NCBI GenBank assembly: GCA_000231825.2 | Contig: JH720296.1 | Coordinates: 1,005,666 to 1,069,665 of the forward strand | Length of the DNA stretch: 64,000 bases | Reading direction: 5' to 3' | Origin: Tetrahymena elliotti 4EA | Taxonomy: Eukaryota > Ciliophora > Oligohymenophorea > Hymenostomatida > Tetrahymenidae | Part shown: in pieces, positions 54,101-64,000 of the stretch | How the letters are laid out: each line of letters begins with the position of its first letter | Numbering within the stretch: the stretch's first letter is position 1 | Position numbers and translations under genes: made by a program | The notes under the pieces: model-generated | Databases searched by the model: none | Seen by the model: only the letters and a program-made list of their open reading frames with translations | What the model was told of the DNA's origin: nothing

Positions 54101-54763
54101 ATTGACTTTGAGGAAAATAAACAAATTAGATGGATCTCTATCAATATTGTTTAGCTTATTGGATAAGGATCTCTAATTAAAATTAAGTAAATTCTCAGTT
54201 TTTAATTATTATGAAAAATATAAATAATAAATATAAATAGAAGCAAATGTCTTTAGTTTAATAGGTTCAATATACATTCTCAAAGGAAATTATCTTTAAT
54301 CCCTTAAATATTTAGAAAAATCAAAAGAATTGATTTTACAAATTTATCCTAAATATTCTATGAAACGTAAAATTCTTATCAATTTTATTTAGTAATATGT
54401 TTACTTTTTACTATTTAATAAGAGGGAGAGCTATACGAAGAGCTTGGATCTATTTATATTTTACTTAATAGAAGGGAAGAAGGTATAGAATCTTTCAAGA
54501 AAAGCTTTAAGATATATAAATAAAGTCCATTCGAATGCTAATACAGAAGTAAGATTGTTTAGATTTTCTAAAATAACATTTTTTAAATTAAAGTAAATAA
54601 GCTCAAAGGGAAAATATTAAATTATGGAATAGATTTCAACTAAATTAATGAATCAAATGATAAAAAAGACTAAATAAAGAAATAAGATATGGTATGTAAA
54701 TAAAGTGAAAAACTAGAAAATATTAATTACTCTAAATAAAGATCTATTTAATTTTAAATATGA
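51190..54763 (+). CDS. Protein kinase with long Q/N-rich N-terminus and TPR-like C-terminus, 1132 aa
   Basis: Exons 51190-53408, 53528-54366 and 54423-54763 total 3399 nt. Residues 1 to about 560 are Q/N/S/K-rich and mostly disordered, with coiled-coil patches. The kinase domain (about 585-880) has a glycine loop LLGQGTFGKVY (G596), an AxK-type lysine in FYALKVL, HRDIKPSN (H752-N759), and DYG in place of DFG (D773). The activation-segment end is GTRLYAIPKI, with the usual APE glutamate replaced. An insert lies between the glycine loop and the lysine. After residue 940 helix pairs resemble tetratricopeptide repeats (YLQSLKYLEKSKELILQIYP; EELGSIYILLNRREEGIES). Intron 2 (56 nt) was chosen because it restores this TPR frame. 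Catalytic residues are present, so activity is plausible. It looks like a ciliate-specific kinase family; substrates unknown. Confidence 0.88.
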
Positions 54764-55113
54764 GAAAGACTCAATTTGTTTAATTAAAAAATAGAAATAT
54801 TTTTACTAATTTACCTAAAAAAAAAATGAGAAAAATAATTCTTGTGAATTTATGTTTTTAAATAATTAAAAACCTTTTGATAACTAATTTTATAATAATA
54901 ATGTTACAGAGAAATGAAGAATATTTAATATTGTCAATCTAAATTAGAAATAAAGAAAATAATAATTTTTCATTTTTATTGAGGTTTTTTTAAGAGGTGA
55001 ATTAGAAGTAAATTCTAAAATTTAATCTTTCTTCTCATATCCCACCAAAAAAAGATTCAAACTAATATTAGTCAGTAATTTTTTGATAGTTATTACAAAT
55101 TCATTGAAGAACT
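54764..55113. other. Short spacer between convergent genes
   Basis: About 350 bp of AT-rich DNA between the kinase and LST8 stops, with room only for the two 3' UTRs. Confidence 0.6.
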
Positions 55114-56276
55114 TCAAATATTTATATCATTAAAAGCTAAGCAGTTAACAATTCCATCATGCTTAAAATTTATACAAGATACTTATTACATTTCATCATC
55201 TAATTTCCATAGCTTTGCAAATTTATCACTTGAGCAGGAAAATAGAAATTCTCCATCACATCCATAAGAGATGTCCCAAACCCATTTTGTGTGTCCATAT
55301 AAAGTTTACTTTAATTCAAATTTTTAAGAAGAAGTGTTCAATCCCCATATTTTAATTGTTTTATCAGCACTACAAGTAGCTATACTCCTAATAAAAAAAT
55401 ATATGAAAGATAATACATTTTATTTTTAAATAAATCTATACGTTGCTAAAGGAGATATCTGACACTTTAGAATATAGTCATCATGAGCCTTTTCAATTTT
55501 CTACAAGCTTTATGCATCCTTAAAAGTTTTAAAGAACAAATTTTAATAAAACATATATTCAATAATTTAGAATCATTTTACATCTATCTTAGATAGCTTT
55601 TAAATAAATAGTTATCCTGCTGAGTCTACAGCAGCATAAAATTAAGCATTTGCACAAATAGATACAGATCTTATACCTATTTCTGGTGATAAAGCCTATC
55701 CAATTTTAATAAGAATTAAATCCTTTTGCACAATCTAAATTTACAATTTTTTTTGCATATGTTTATTCTTTTCTTAAATCCCAAATTTTTATGTTTCCTC
55801 CTTAATCAGCTGATATCAATTCAACTTCGTTTGGGTGTAACACTACTTAGTTAATTGGCTCTTTGCCATTATAAGTTTTTTAAACTCCCTGCATTGCTAA
55901 ATCATGTACTTTGATACTTCCATCTTCTGAGCTTGCATAAATCCACCCATTATTTTACTTAAACCCTAGTGATGTCACATTGCTTTTGTACCCATCATAA
56001 ATGTGCTTCAATTTCTTTTAAAATATTTTGGTCATGACTTAATTCTATTAAAATAACTTACATACTTACATATTTATCATTAAGATCATACAAATTTACA
56101 GTAGCGCTTCCTGCTGTTCCTAAATATTATTTATCATGAGAAACTTCAATTTTATTAACAAAACTTGTCTATTTTTATGAGCAATAATCAAAGGAATGCA
56201 ATATTTTTTAATCTGAGTGGCTCCATAATTTAATTGTTCTATCATAGGAGGCTGTTGCTAGTATTACATTACTCAT
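55114..56276 (-). CDS. LST8: LST8 (mLST8/GbetaL), WD40 subunit of TOR complexes
   Basis: Seven-bladed WD40 protein that binds and stabilises the TOR kinase domain in TORC1 and TORC2. It starts MSNVILATASYDRTIKLW, matching the LST8 opening VILxTAxYDxTxxxW. Further blades include YKSNVTSLGFKQNNGWIYAS, INQVVLHPNEVELISADQGG, RSVSICANAQFYAAVDSAG, ILKCQISPLATSIATCSADK and HTKWVWDISYGCDGEFLFSC, and it ends VNCLAFNDINI. Exons: 56276-56070, 56044-55745, 55695-55582, 55518-55442 and 55387-55114, total 972 nt, 323 aa (human 326). Introns 2-4 are clear. Intron 1 is unusually short, 25 nt, or 28 nt if a later donor is used. All WD blades are present, so it should be functional. Confidence 0.95.
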
Positions 56277-56879
56277 TTAAAAGAATTTATTCTAAATTTT
56301 CAAAAATTTTTGTTGTTGAACTATTTAAGAGGAACAAAGTAGAAAAAAAATTAATTTGAAGCAAGTTTTTAGATATTTTTAAAAGGTATTCTATTTTCAA
56401 AACAAATCCATAAACATAAAATAGAGTTTTTTAAATTATTCTTAAAAATTATTTTATAAATTATTTATTTTGTTATTTAAAAATGGTTGTAAAATTTGAA
56501 AAATTATTTTTATCCAAAAAATTAAACAATTTTGATCCTTTTTTAAAAAACAAAAAAAAATGACTATCTGTTTCTCAGTAGAATTTTTACAAAAAATAAA
56601 ATATCATTTAAAATTAGCTTCAAAAAAGTATTAAAAATATATGAAATACTTTAGAAATAAGAAATTTGGACATATTAGTTTTTTGCCAAAAGAAAAAACT
56701 TTTGCTGTCTCTTTTAATTTAGAACTTATTTTTCATGAAAAATATAAAAATATCTTAGAGTTTTACCATACTTACTACCAACTAAAAAAAGTATGCTTGA
56801 GTTGTGTAATTTTAAATAAAATGTAAGGTTTCTATTTCTCTTTTTTTTGATTTCAATCAAATTAGTTTACAAATTTTAA
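56277..56879. other. Spacer upstream of LST8
   Basis: About 600 bp of AT-rich DNA containing the LST8 promoter. It includes a lysine/phenylalanine-rich ORF (56641 to about 56850 +) with no recognisable domain that may be part of the neighbouring polymerase relic. Confidence 0.5.
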
Positions 56880-57336
56880 AAATTAAGTTTCCCTTAGAAA
56901 TATTTTCCCATCTATATTACTAAGCTAAAAAAGTGGATCCCAAAAATTTATTTAAAATCATCTTGCTCCTGAGCAACTCACTACCTAATACTATAAACTT
57001 TCCAAGTACAACAAAGATTGAATTTTAAATTTAGAAAAAGAAAAAATTAAGTTTTCAATGGCAAAAATCAAAGAGCTCACTCCTAATCTCAAAAACATAG
57101 AAAAATATGCTTGTAACAACAATAATCTTAAATTCTATTTTGAGCAAGGTTTAGTTCTGAAAAAAAATTCACAGAATCATTTCTTTGAATCAAAAAGGTT
57201 TTATGAGATCCATTCATCTATCTTAAAATTAGTCTCAACAAAAATCTAAAAATTATTTCTAAAGGATTTCTTTAAACTGATGAACAATTCAGTATTAGGA
57301 AAAACAGTATTCCTTGAATAAAATACTTGTGTTTGA
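56880..57336 (+). pseudogene. Decayed fragment of a transposon-type family B DNA polymerase
   Basis: One frame read with the ciliate code contains NHLAPEQL at about 56956 (compare the LAPE motif of Maverick/Polinton and linear-plasmid PolB). After an in-frame TGA at 57019 it resumes with ELTPNLKNIEKYACNNNNLK, FYFEQGLVLKK and KDFFKLMNNSVLGKT, then stops at 57334-57336. The last block is the family B motif around the palm/fingers (KLMNNSxxGKT). Only a piece of one domain survives, with no exonuclease or YxDTD-type motif found nearby. It lies between LST8 and its decayed copy, in opposite orientation to both. Ciliate Tlr/Maverick-like elements carry such polymerases. An ORF at 56641-56826 just upstream may belong to the same relic but was not recognised. 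Confidence 0.6.
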
Positions 57337-57473
57337 TATGAATGAATGAATGAATAAAAAAATTCAAAGGTTTTGTAAAATTAGTATCAATTTAATTTAA
57401 CTTAGAAATGTAATAATTTAATTCAAAACAATTATTGTTTAATCAACCTTTACCTATAACATTTTTAGAGATT

Positions 57474-58530
57474 CCAAATATTATCATTAAAATCTAAATA
57501 GTCAACTATTTCATCATACTTTAAATTTTTACAAGATATTTATTGTACAGGAAAATAAAAATTTTTTATTATAATCATAAGAGATATCTCATGTGCATTT
57601 TGTATGACCATATAAAGTTTATTTTAATTCTAACTTTGAAGATAAAGCATTCAAGCTCATATTTTAATTATTTTATCAGCACTACAAGTGGCTATATTCC
57701 TAAATATTTATTATATAAAAAATATACTTGTTTCTAATTAGAAATCAAATATATACGTTGCTAAAGGAGATATCTAACATTTTAAAATATAATCATCATA
57801 AGCTTTCTCAATCTTTTACAAACTCTATGGTTTCTAATCTGTTTTATTTCTCAAATAATATTATCCATGAATTTTTAAATTAAATTCTTTTTCACCCATC
57901 TTTGATTGTTTTTAAATAAAAAGCTATCCAACAGCTAATAGTTGATTAGAATTAGGTATTTGGATAAATAGAAACAGATCTAATATCTATATAAAGCCTA
58001 TTATATATTAATAATAACAAAATCTATCACAAATAAAATTAAAAGTTTTTAAACTTAGTTTTATTCTTTTCTTAAGTCTCATATCTTTACATTTCCTCCT
58101 TAATCTGTAGAAATCAATCCACTTCGCTTGGGTGCAAAACCACTTAATTATTAATTTAAAATTTTTAAACTCCTTATATTAATACATAATGTACTTTGAT
58201 GCTTTCTCTTCAGAGCTTACATATATCCTTCCATTATTTCATTTGAATACCAATGAACTTTTGTATTCATCACAAATGGGCTCATATTTCTTTTAATATA
58301 CTTTATCATTACTTAATTCTATTAAACTAATCTACATAAGTGCATATTTATCATTAAGATCATATTTGCAGCAGCTCCTCCAGCAATTCTGAAATATTGT
58401 TTATCAAGTAAAATTTTAATTTCATAACAAAACTTGTTTACTTTTATCAATAATAATCAAAGGAATATATAATTTTATTGTTAGAATAGCTCTATCATAA
58501 CATACTGTTGCCAGTATTACATTTCTAGTA
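57474..58530 (-). pseudogene. Decayed second copy of LST8
   Basis: The minus strand aligns along its whole length with the LST8 gene 1.2 kb away, in the same order and including introns. Shared runs include ATATCTCCTTTAGCAACGTAT and CTTGTAGTGCTGATAAAA. It lacks the start: ACTAGAAATGTAATAC replaces ATGAGTAATGTAATAC. It has small deletions that shift the frame. Three tryptophan codons of LST8 have become the only stop codon: TGG to TGA at 58081-58079, 57659-57657 and 57591-57589. The final TGA has become TGG. It cannot encode LST8. The extensive identity, including introns, indicates a DNA-level duplication rather than retroposition. Confidence 0.9.
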
Positions 58531-59512
58531 ATAAGATATTTTAAACTTTTTGTTTATGCTTAATTATTTTAAAATGTTTGAGAAATAAATTGATAAATAA
58601 AACAAAAAAATAAGATAAAATATGTATGAAAAAAAGTATTTTTTGAAATTAAATTATTGTAATAAAAATCTTGCGTTCATCTTTAATATTAGGATATTTT
58701 TGGCTCAACTTTAAAAAAGAAAAATTCATTTTCAAGCAATTTTAAAATACAAGAATAAAAAGTAAAAGTTATTTGAATTTTGTTTCTGCTGATTATTATT
58801 TTAAAATATCAATATTTATGGAATAATTAAATTAGTCAATTTTTTTACCAAAATCAAAAATTTTCTAAATATTTTGAACTAAATTCTAAACAATTACCTA
58901 TTATTGATTTCTTTTATGAAGAAAGTTTTTGTTTGAATTAGCTCTTTGATCATATCCACAGTAAACTATCAATCTGATTGATAAATTAAAACCATAATAA
59001 TGTGATAAAATTTTTTAAAAAAGATTTAAAGAACTAATTTATACATTTGCGCTAATCAGCTACTTCGCTTTTCTATTTTAAAAGTAAAAGGTTTAAATAA
59101 AAATAATAAAAAATTAAAATATTATTATTTTTATCATCTTGTTATGAGGAAAATTATGTTTTGGAAATAAAAAAGAAATCTATTTTTAAAAAGAATTTCA
59201 ATTTTAGTTTAATCATTACTTTCTCTCAATTAATCTAAAGTCACATATCAAAATTAGGCTTTTATTTATTTTAAAAGTTGATCCCTTGATTATTTTGTTC
59301 TAAACATTTAAATTCGATAAAAGAAAAAGTAATCTATCTTGATTTATGTTTGAGATATTTTTTGTATTAATATTTTACTATTTTTGAGGGCATTAAATAA
59401 TTAAATTAAAAAAGAGAAAAAAGAGAATTATTTTTTTCAGTATAAATTTTCAACAAATATTAGATCAACAAGCATATAAATAATTTATCAATCTAAAAAA
59501 CTAAAAAAAACT
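58531..59512. other. Spacer upstream of the giant GTPase
   Basis: About 1 kb of AT-rich DNA between the LST8 pseudogene and the GTPase start. It presumably carries the GTPase promoter. No gene or repeat recognised. Confidence 0.55.
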
Positions 59513-62500
59513 ATGAATTGCTTCAAGAAAAAGGAAAAAAAAAAAAAATATCAACTTCCCATTAATTCTTAATTTGAAAGTGATTCAGATTAAGCTTATA
59601 GGAAGATTTTAGAGGAAAGACATTAAAATATCTAGAAACATACAGCTAAACTGAATGAATTGTGCTAATAATTTGAGGAGAGCATTGACGCATAAGACTT
59701 ACTTAAAGAAAAGGATATAGTTCAGATTTTGGGCACAACTGGAATTGGTAAGTCTAGTTTACTAAATTACTTAAATGGTGCTTAATTTGAAATTATTGAA
59801 AGTAAAAATAAAATAAAATCATTGGAAATTAGAGACAAGAAATTTGAAATATCAAAAATGGGTAATTAACATGAAGCTTTAACAAAAAAAGTTATATGTT
59901 TTGAGTCAAATTATAAGAACAAACAACTTTATTTCTGCGATACTCCAGGGTTTTTTGACACAGATGGCTTTTCTGGAGATTTGATAAATATTTATGCAAC
60001 AACTAATGTAATCTATAATGCAAAATCAATCAAATTTATTTTGATGCTTACTCCTGAACATTACGCATTATAAGCTACTAGAGGAAGAGCTTTTAAAGAT
60101 TTCATTAAATAAATTGTGCAAATGTTTTAAAATTTTAAATCTTACTCAAATGCATTTTTATTAGTTTTTAACAGAATCAATGCATCTGGAGAAGCTCAAG
60201 AAATAGGTATTGCTTAATAGGCTATAGAAGAAATAGGAAAGATATTACAGGACTAAAATATGAAAAATTTTTGTGAATTACTAATTGATAAGATTAAATC
60301 CAAACAGTATTTCATATTTGATCCTCAGTAGTCTGTGAAAACATTAGAAAATGATTTAGATAAAATACATTCTTCATCTTTTTAACCTTTGAATAAGTAA
60401 TAAGCTTTAGATAATATAAAAATTAGTTTAAATAATGAATCGGAAAATGAATTTATAAATTATTTATAACAATCTATTGAGTTCTTGAAAGATTGCATAA
60501 AGAACAACTTGTCAAAACAGGCTACGGATATATTAATAAGCCTAAATAAATTAAAAGAGTACATAAAAATGGGTGTAGTGGCAGAAAAATACAACAAAGT
60601 GATTGAAGAAATAAAAAATTAAGAAAAAATGGTAGAATTGCTGTAATCAAAATTTAGAGGCTTCGCTGGAATTGAAAATTTAGATAAAACTATTTTCAAC
60701 AATTTAATCTAAGAAATAAGAACCACTTTAAATTTTTATCTTGTTATTGAAATATTCAAAGAATAAACATAAGAAGAGATCAATTTATTGAATAACATTA
60801 ATAAAATAACTCTTATGATTTATGATTAGATGCTCTAAATTGTTGATAAGTCTTTAAGTAGCAATAGTATTGAAATAAAATTTTTACAAGTATAGAAATT
60901 GAAAGAGATTTGCTATAATAAAGATCTTAGCTATGATTTTTAGTCCTTAAGTTAAAAATTAGAAAAATTGAAAATTCCCTTTTTATCTGATGTGTTTTCT
61001 GCAAGTAAATATTCTTTAGCTTAAATAGAAATTGAATCTTTCTGCTTATAATAATCAAAAAATATAAATTAGATAATTGACAATAAAGAAATGAATGAGA
61101 CTATAAAATTAACTTTGGATAATATAAGGTTTATAGATAGTCATTAAAATGAGAATGTTAATAAGCATAAACTAAGTTACGTGAATATTGTCAATAAAAT
61201 AAAGTAGCAAATAATTTAGTTTACATAAGAAATAGTCAATCTCAAACTTTAGAACCCAGCTTTAATTACTGAGGAGTAAATGAATAAAATATTTTATACA
61301 TTTAAATACATCAAATTTATGTGTGACCCCTATAATACTGGTGATCATTTATAAGATCTCCATAGAAACTCTTTTTCTTAGTGTAAAGAAAGTATTAAAA
61401 AAGAATTACTTTAAATTTACTAAGATAGGAATGTAACTAGTCTAAGCTAGGTGAATTAATAGTTTAAATTTAACTATGTTCTTTCTAATATTGATGATGA
61501 AATAGTGTAGCAAGCTTATCAAAATAATTAAAGCTACTTTTTATTTGAATAAAAGATTGGTCAATTCTTGTAGTAGCAAAAGCAAAACTATGAATAAGAA
61601 TTCTTAAATAATAAAAATAGAATAAATGAGTTATTAAATAATAATATGCAATAAACTGTCTCTGATGATATTTTAAATAATATCAAAAAAAATTCAATTT
61701 TTCTGTAATAATTATCAGACTGTTCTCATTGGTCATTAAAAAATGTGTCAATTTTAACTGATGAATACAGAAAAGAGCATAGAAATTTTTTTTTTGACTA
61801 TTTAGAAGGTGAAGTTTAAAATTAGATTTCATAAAAAGATAAAATTATTAACAATTTTAAAATGATTTAGATTTTAATTGCTAATTTATTAGGGCATTGT
61901 GAATATGAGAGTGAAGTTTATTCATACCAATTAAAAAATTAATAAGATTTAGTTGATTTTTTGAATCAATTTTAAATTTGGTGTAGGACCTTAATTAATT
62001 TAGAATAAATATAAGGTATTAAAAATTATAACCTTACAGATTTTGAAAAGCTAAATTTTTAAGTATTAAATATTTAGAATTACTTAAGCTTTTTATAAAA
62101 CTTTAAGAAACACATAACTCATCCTATTGAGTAAATCTACAGTAAAATAATTGAACGAGGTGAGAAATTAAAATAACCAGAGTATAATATTTTGTAAAAA
62201 GACAATAATTCTTAATTTGATATAATAAGTATAATTGATGAAATTTCTTAAAGAATTAATACTACTTAACTAAATATTTCTAATATGTAGAATTTTGTTG
62301 TTATCAAATTTAAGTAAGACTATGATTTTGACTTGCAAAATATGAGTGAACTCACAAGCAAAAATTACACTGAAATCAAAGAGATATTAGACTAAATCAA
62401 GGCTTTATATTAAAGTGATTACATTTATCTTAATAATGCATTTTAGAATAATAAATACTAGGAAGCTTAGAAAATCATAGCAGAATACTAAGAATAAAGA

Positions 62501-64000
62501 TTCAATCATATTAAAAGAATCGCTGATAGTTAATTGACTCTAAAAAATTAACATTTAAAATAGTTTGAAATAGATTCACAAATTATTAGTTCTCATGTAA
62601 ATGTAAAAGATGTAGATATTGAAAAAGAAAAATTTAAGCTAACAGTAGTAGAGAAATAGGTTAGCCAGTAATTAACAATTTTTTTCTATGAAGATAAGTA
62701 CAAAGAAGCAAGTTAATTTATTCAAAAATTAGACAATAATTAACAAAACTAACTTTAGCAAGAAGTAAAAAAAAAAATAAAATAAATTATTAAATCTTTA
62801 TTAGAATATAAAGAAAAGTTTGAAAATAATCTTACGCCTGAATTATCTTAGAAAATTATCTATTATTTCTAAATTTTTGGTGAAATAAAAATGAATTTTA
62901 ACAATATATCTCAAGGATATGAAGAATAAATTGTTACACAAATTTAATTGTTAAATCTTAAATTAATAGATAATTTGTTTAAGAGTTTAGAAACATTTAA
63001 TGAAGAAGATTAAAGTGATTTGGTTGAAAATAAAGCTTAAATTGGGGTTATGAAAAAATTTTTCGAAAACTTAGAAAGAGAGGGAAAAAAATATTTTTCA
63101 GATAAAAACGGTACCAATAAAATAATTCTAAATCTTAGCAAAGAATATGAAAGAAAAATGGTAATAACTTATATGTCAGTACAGAATAGTATGGAATCTA
63201 AAAACAATATGAAAGAGAATGTTCATTAATGTATATATGTCATAATTCGCATGTATTAAATAACAGAAGGGTTGTAATAATAACATGTTTAAGATAATAA
63301 ATAAGTAAAGGAATGTTTTAAATTATTGAAAAAAAGATTTAATGAATAATATGCCTTAGAACAAACAAAAAGATTTATAAACAGTAACTCAACATTTCTG
63401 CCAAAAGAAATAGAAAGATATATGAGATAAACTTTTGAAAAAATATGGCAATTCTTTATCATGAATAAAAAAGACATTGATTAATTAGTTCAAAACTTTA
63501 TCTAATAATAAGATAAAACTTTATAAGAGATAGAAAAACTAGCTAAGAATGAAGAAATAACCAAGCTATTAGCTTTTCTATCTAAAAATAATGACTCGGT
63601 TCTAATTAAAAATAAAATAAAAATATTTTTTGAGGAAAAATAAAGAATAACCCTTATCATTAACATCCCTCAAAGCAATTTTAAGAAAGTAAAATAAACT
63701 TTAACAATGTTTAAATCGTTTTTTTCTTTCTACAAATGTAATTCAGATAAGGAAATGGTAGAGTACATTGAAGCTATTTTTTAAAATATTACAAAAGAAT
63801 TATTATTATTATGGGATGAATTAGGGTAAAAAAACATTAATAAACCTTAGTAAATTCAATTCACAATTGAACTCATTGAAAAATTAATGATGATCATTGA
63901 TTGTGAAATCCCTCAAATTTAAGAAAAAATTAATCTAAAAAATTTAATTGATCTAATTGAAAAGTCATTGGACAATAAAAAAAATGAAATCAAATCATCA
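59513..64000 (+). CDS. Giant P-loop GTPase-like protein, 3' end outside the window
   Basis: The ORF runs from ATG 59513 to the window edge, 1496 codons with no TGA in frame at the points checked. Near the N-terminus is a GTPase domain: G1 LGTTGIGKSS (about residues 73-82), a candidate switch threonine in ALTKK, G3 FCDTPGFFDTDG (about 143), and a degenerate G4, LVFNRIN, in place of NKxD (about 218). The type is closest to AIG1/IMAP-like or MMR_HSR1-like septin-related GTPases. The remaining 1250 residues are helical, rich in Lys/Glu/Gln/Asn/Ile, and probably long coiled coils, with no other domain recognised. The start MNCFKKKEKKKK is very basic, and no membrane segment is seen. Length and layout recall very large inducible GTPases of animals, but no homology is claimed. 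Confidence 0.85.

Noticed and set aside
1..64000. tRNA genes, CRISPR arrays, telomeric repeats (CCCCAA), bacterial operons
   Set aside because: None seen on reading both strands; the sequence is eukaryotic and the rare GTTCGA words fall inside coding sequence.

Overview
The window looks like macronuclear-type DNA from a Tetrahymena-like ciliate. It is very AT-rich, with long non-coding spacers and many short GT-AG introns. Conserved proteins only read through if TAA and TAG encode glutamine and TGA is the sole stop. Under the standard code the real genes break into small fragments, so all CDS calls here come from my own reading with the ciliate code. Splice sites were placed by eye.

Layout. 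1-8178 (+): 5'-truncated TOR kinase, ending in a canonical FATC tail. 9144-9563 (-): small unknown gene. 11362-16813 (-): very long N/Q-rich protein with a possible beta-propeller start. 18313-19905 (-): multi-pass membrane protein. 23059-23862, 25678-26890 and 27120-27350 (+): unknown proteins. 27514-28692 (+): proteasome subunit beta type 2, six exons. 29429-31138 (-): protein resembling KICSTOR subunit KICS2. About 32367-33180: island with unusually dense, nested inverted repeats and no gene, probably a structured RNA. 35136-37785 (-): RBR-type E3 ubiquitin ligase with two membrane segments. 40153-41781 (+): leishmanolysin-like (M8) metalloprotease. 43716-46400 (-): mitochondrial succinyl-CoA:3-ketoacid CoA-transferase, five exons. 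46917-47256 (-): small fragment-like gene. 48260-49849 (-): acidic Q/N/E-rich protein. 51190-54763 (+): protein kinase with TPR-like tail. 55114-56276 (-): LST8, the WD40 partner of TOR. About 56880-57336 (+): decayed piece of a transposon-type family B DNA polymerase. About 57474-58530 (-): decayed second copy of LST8. 59513-64000 (+): start of a giant P-loop GTPase that runs off the window.

The strongest theme is TOR signalling. The window carries TOR itself, its obligate WD40 partner LST8, and a candidate KICSTOR component, a complex known in animals to control TORC1. The FRB domain of this TOR lacks the residues that contact rapamycin. The other striking items are the structured-RNA island and the LST8 / polymerase relic / LST8-pseudogene block. 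The remaining genes are housekeeping (proteasome, ketone-body metabolism, ubiquitin ligase) or typical ciliate low-complexity proteins.
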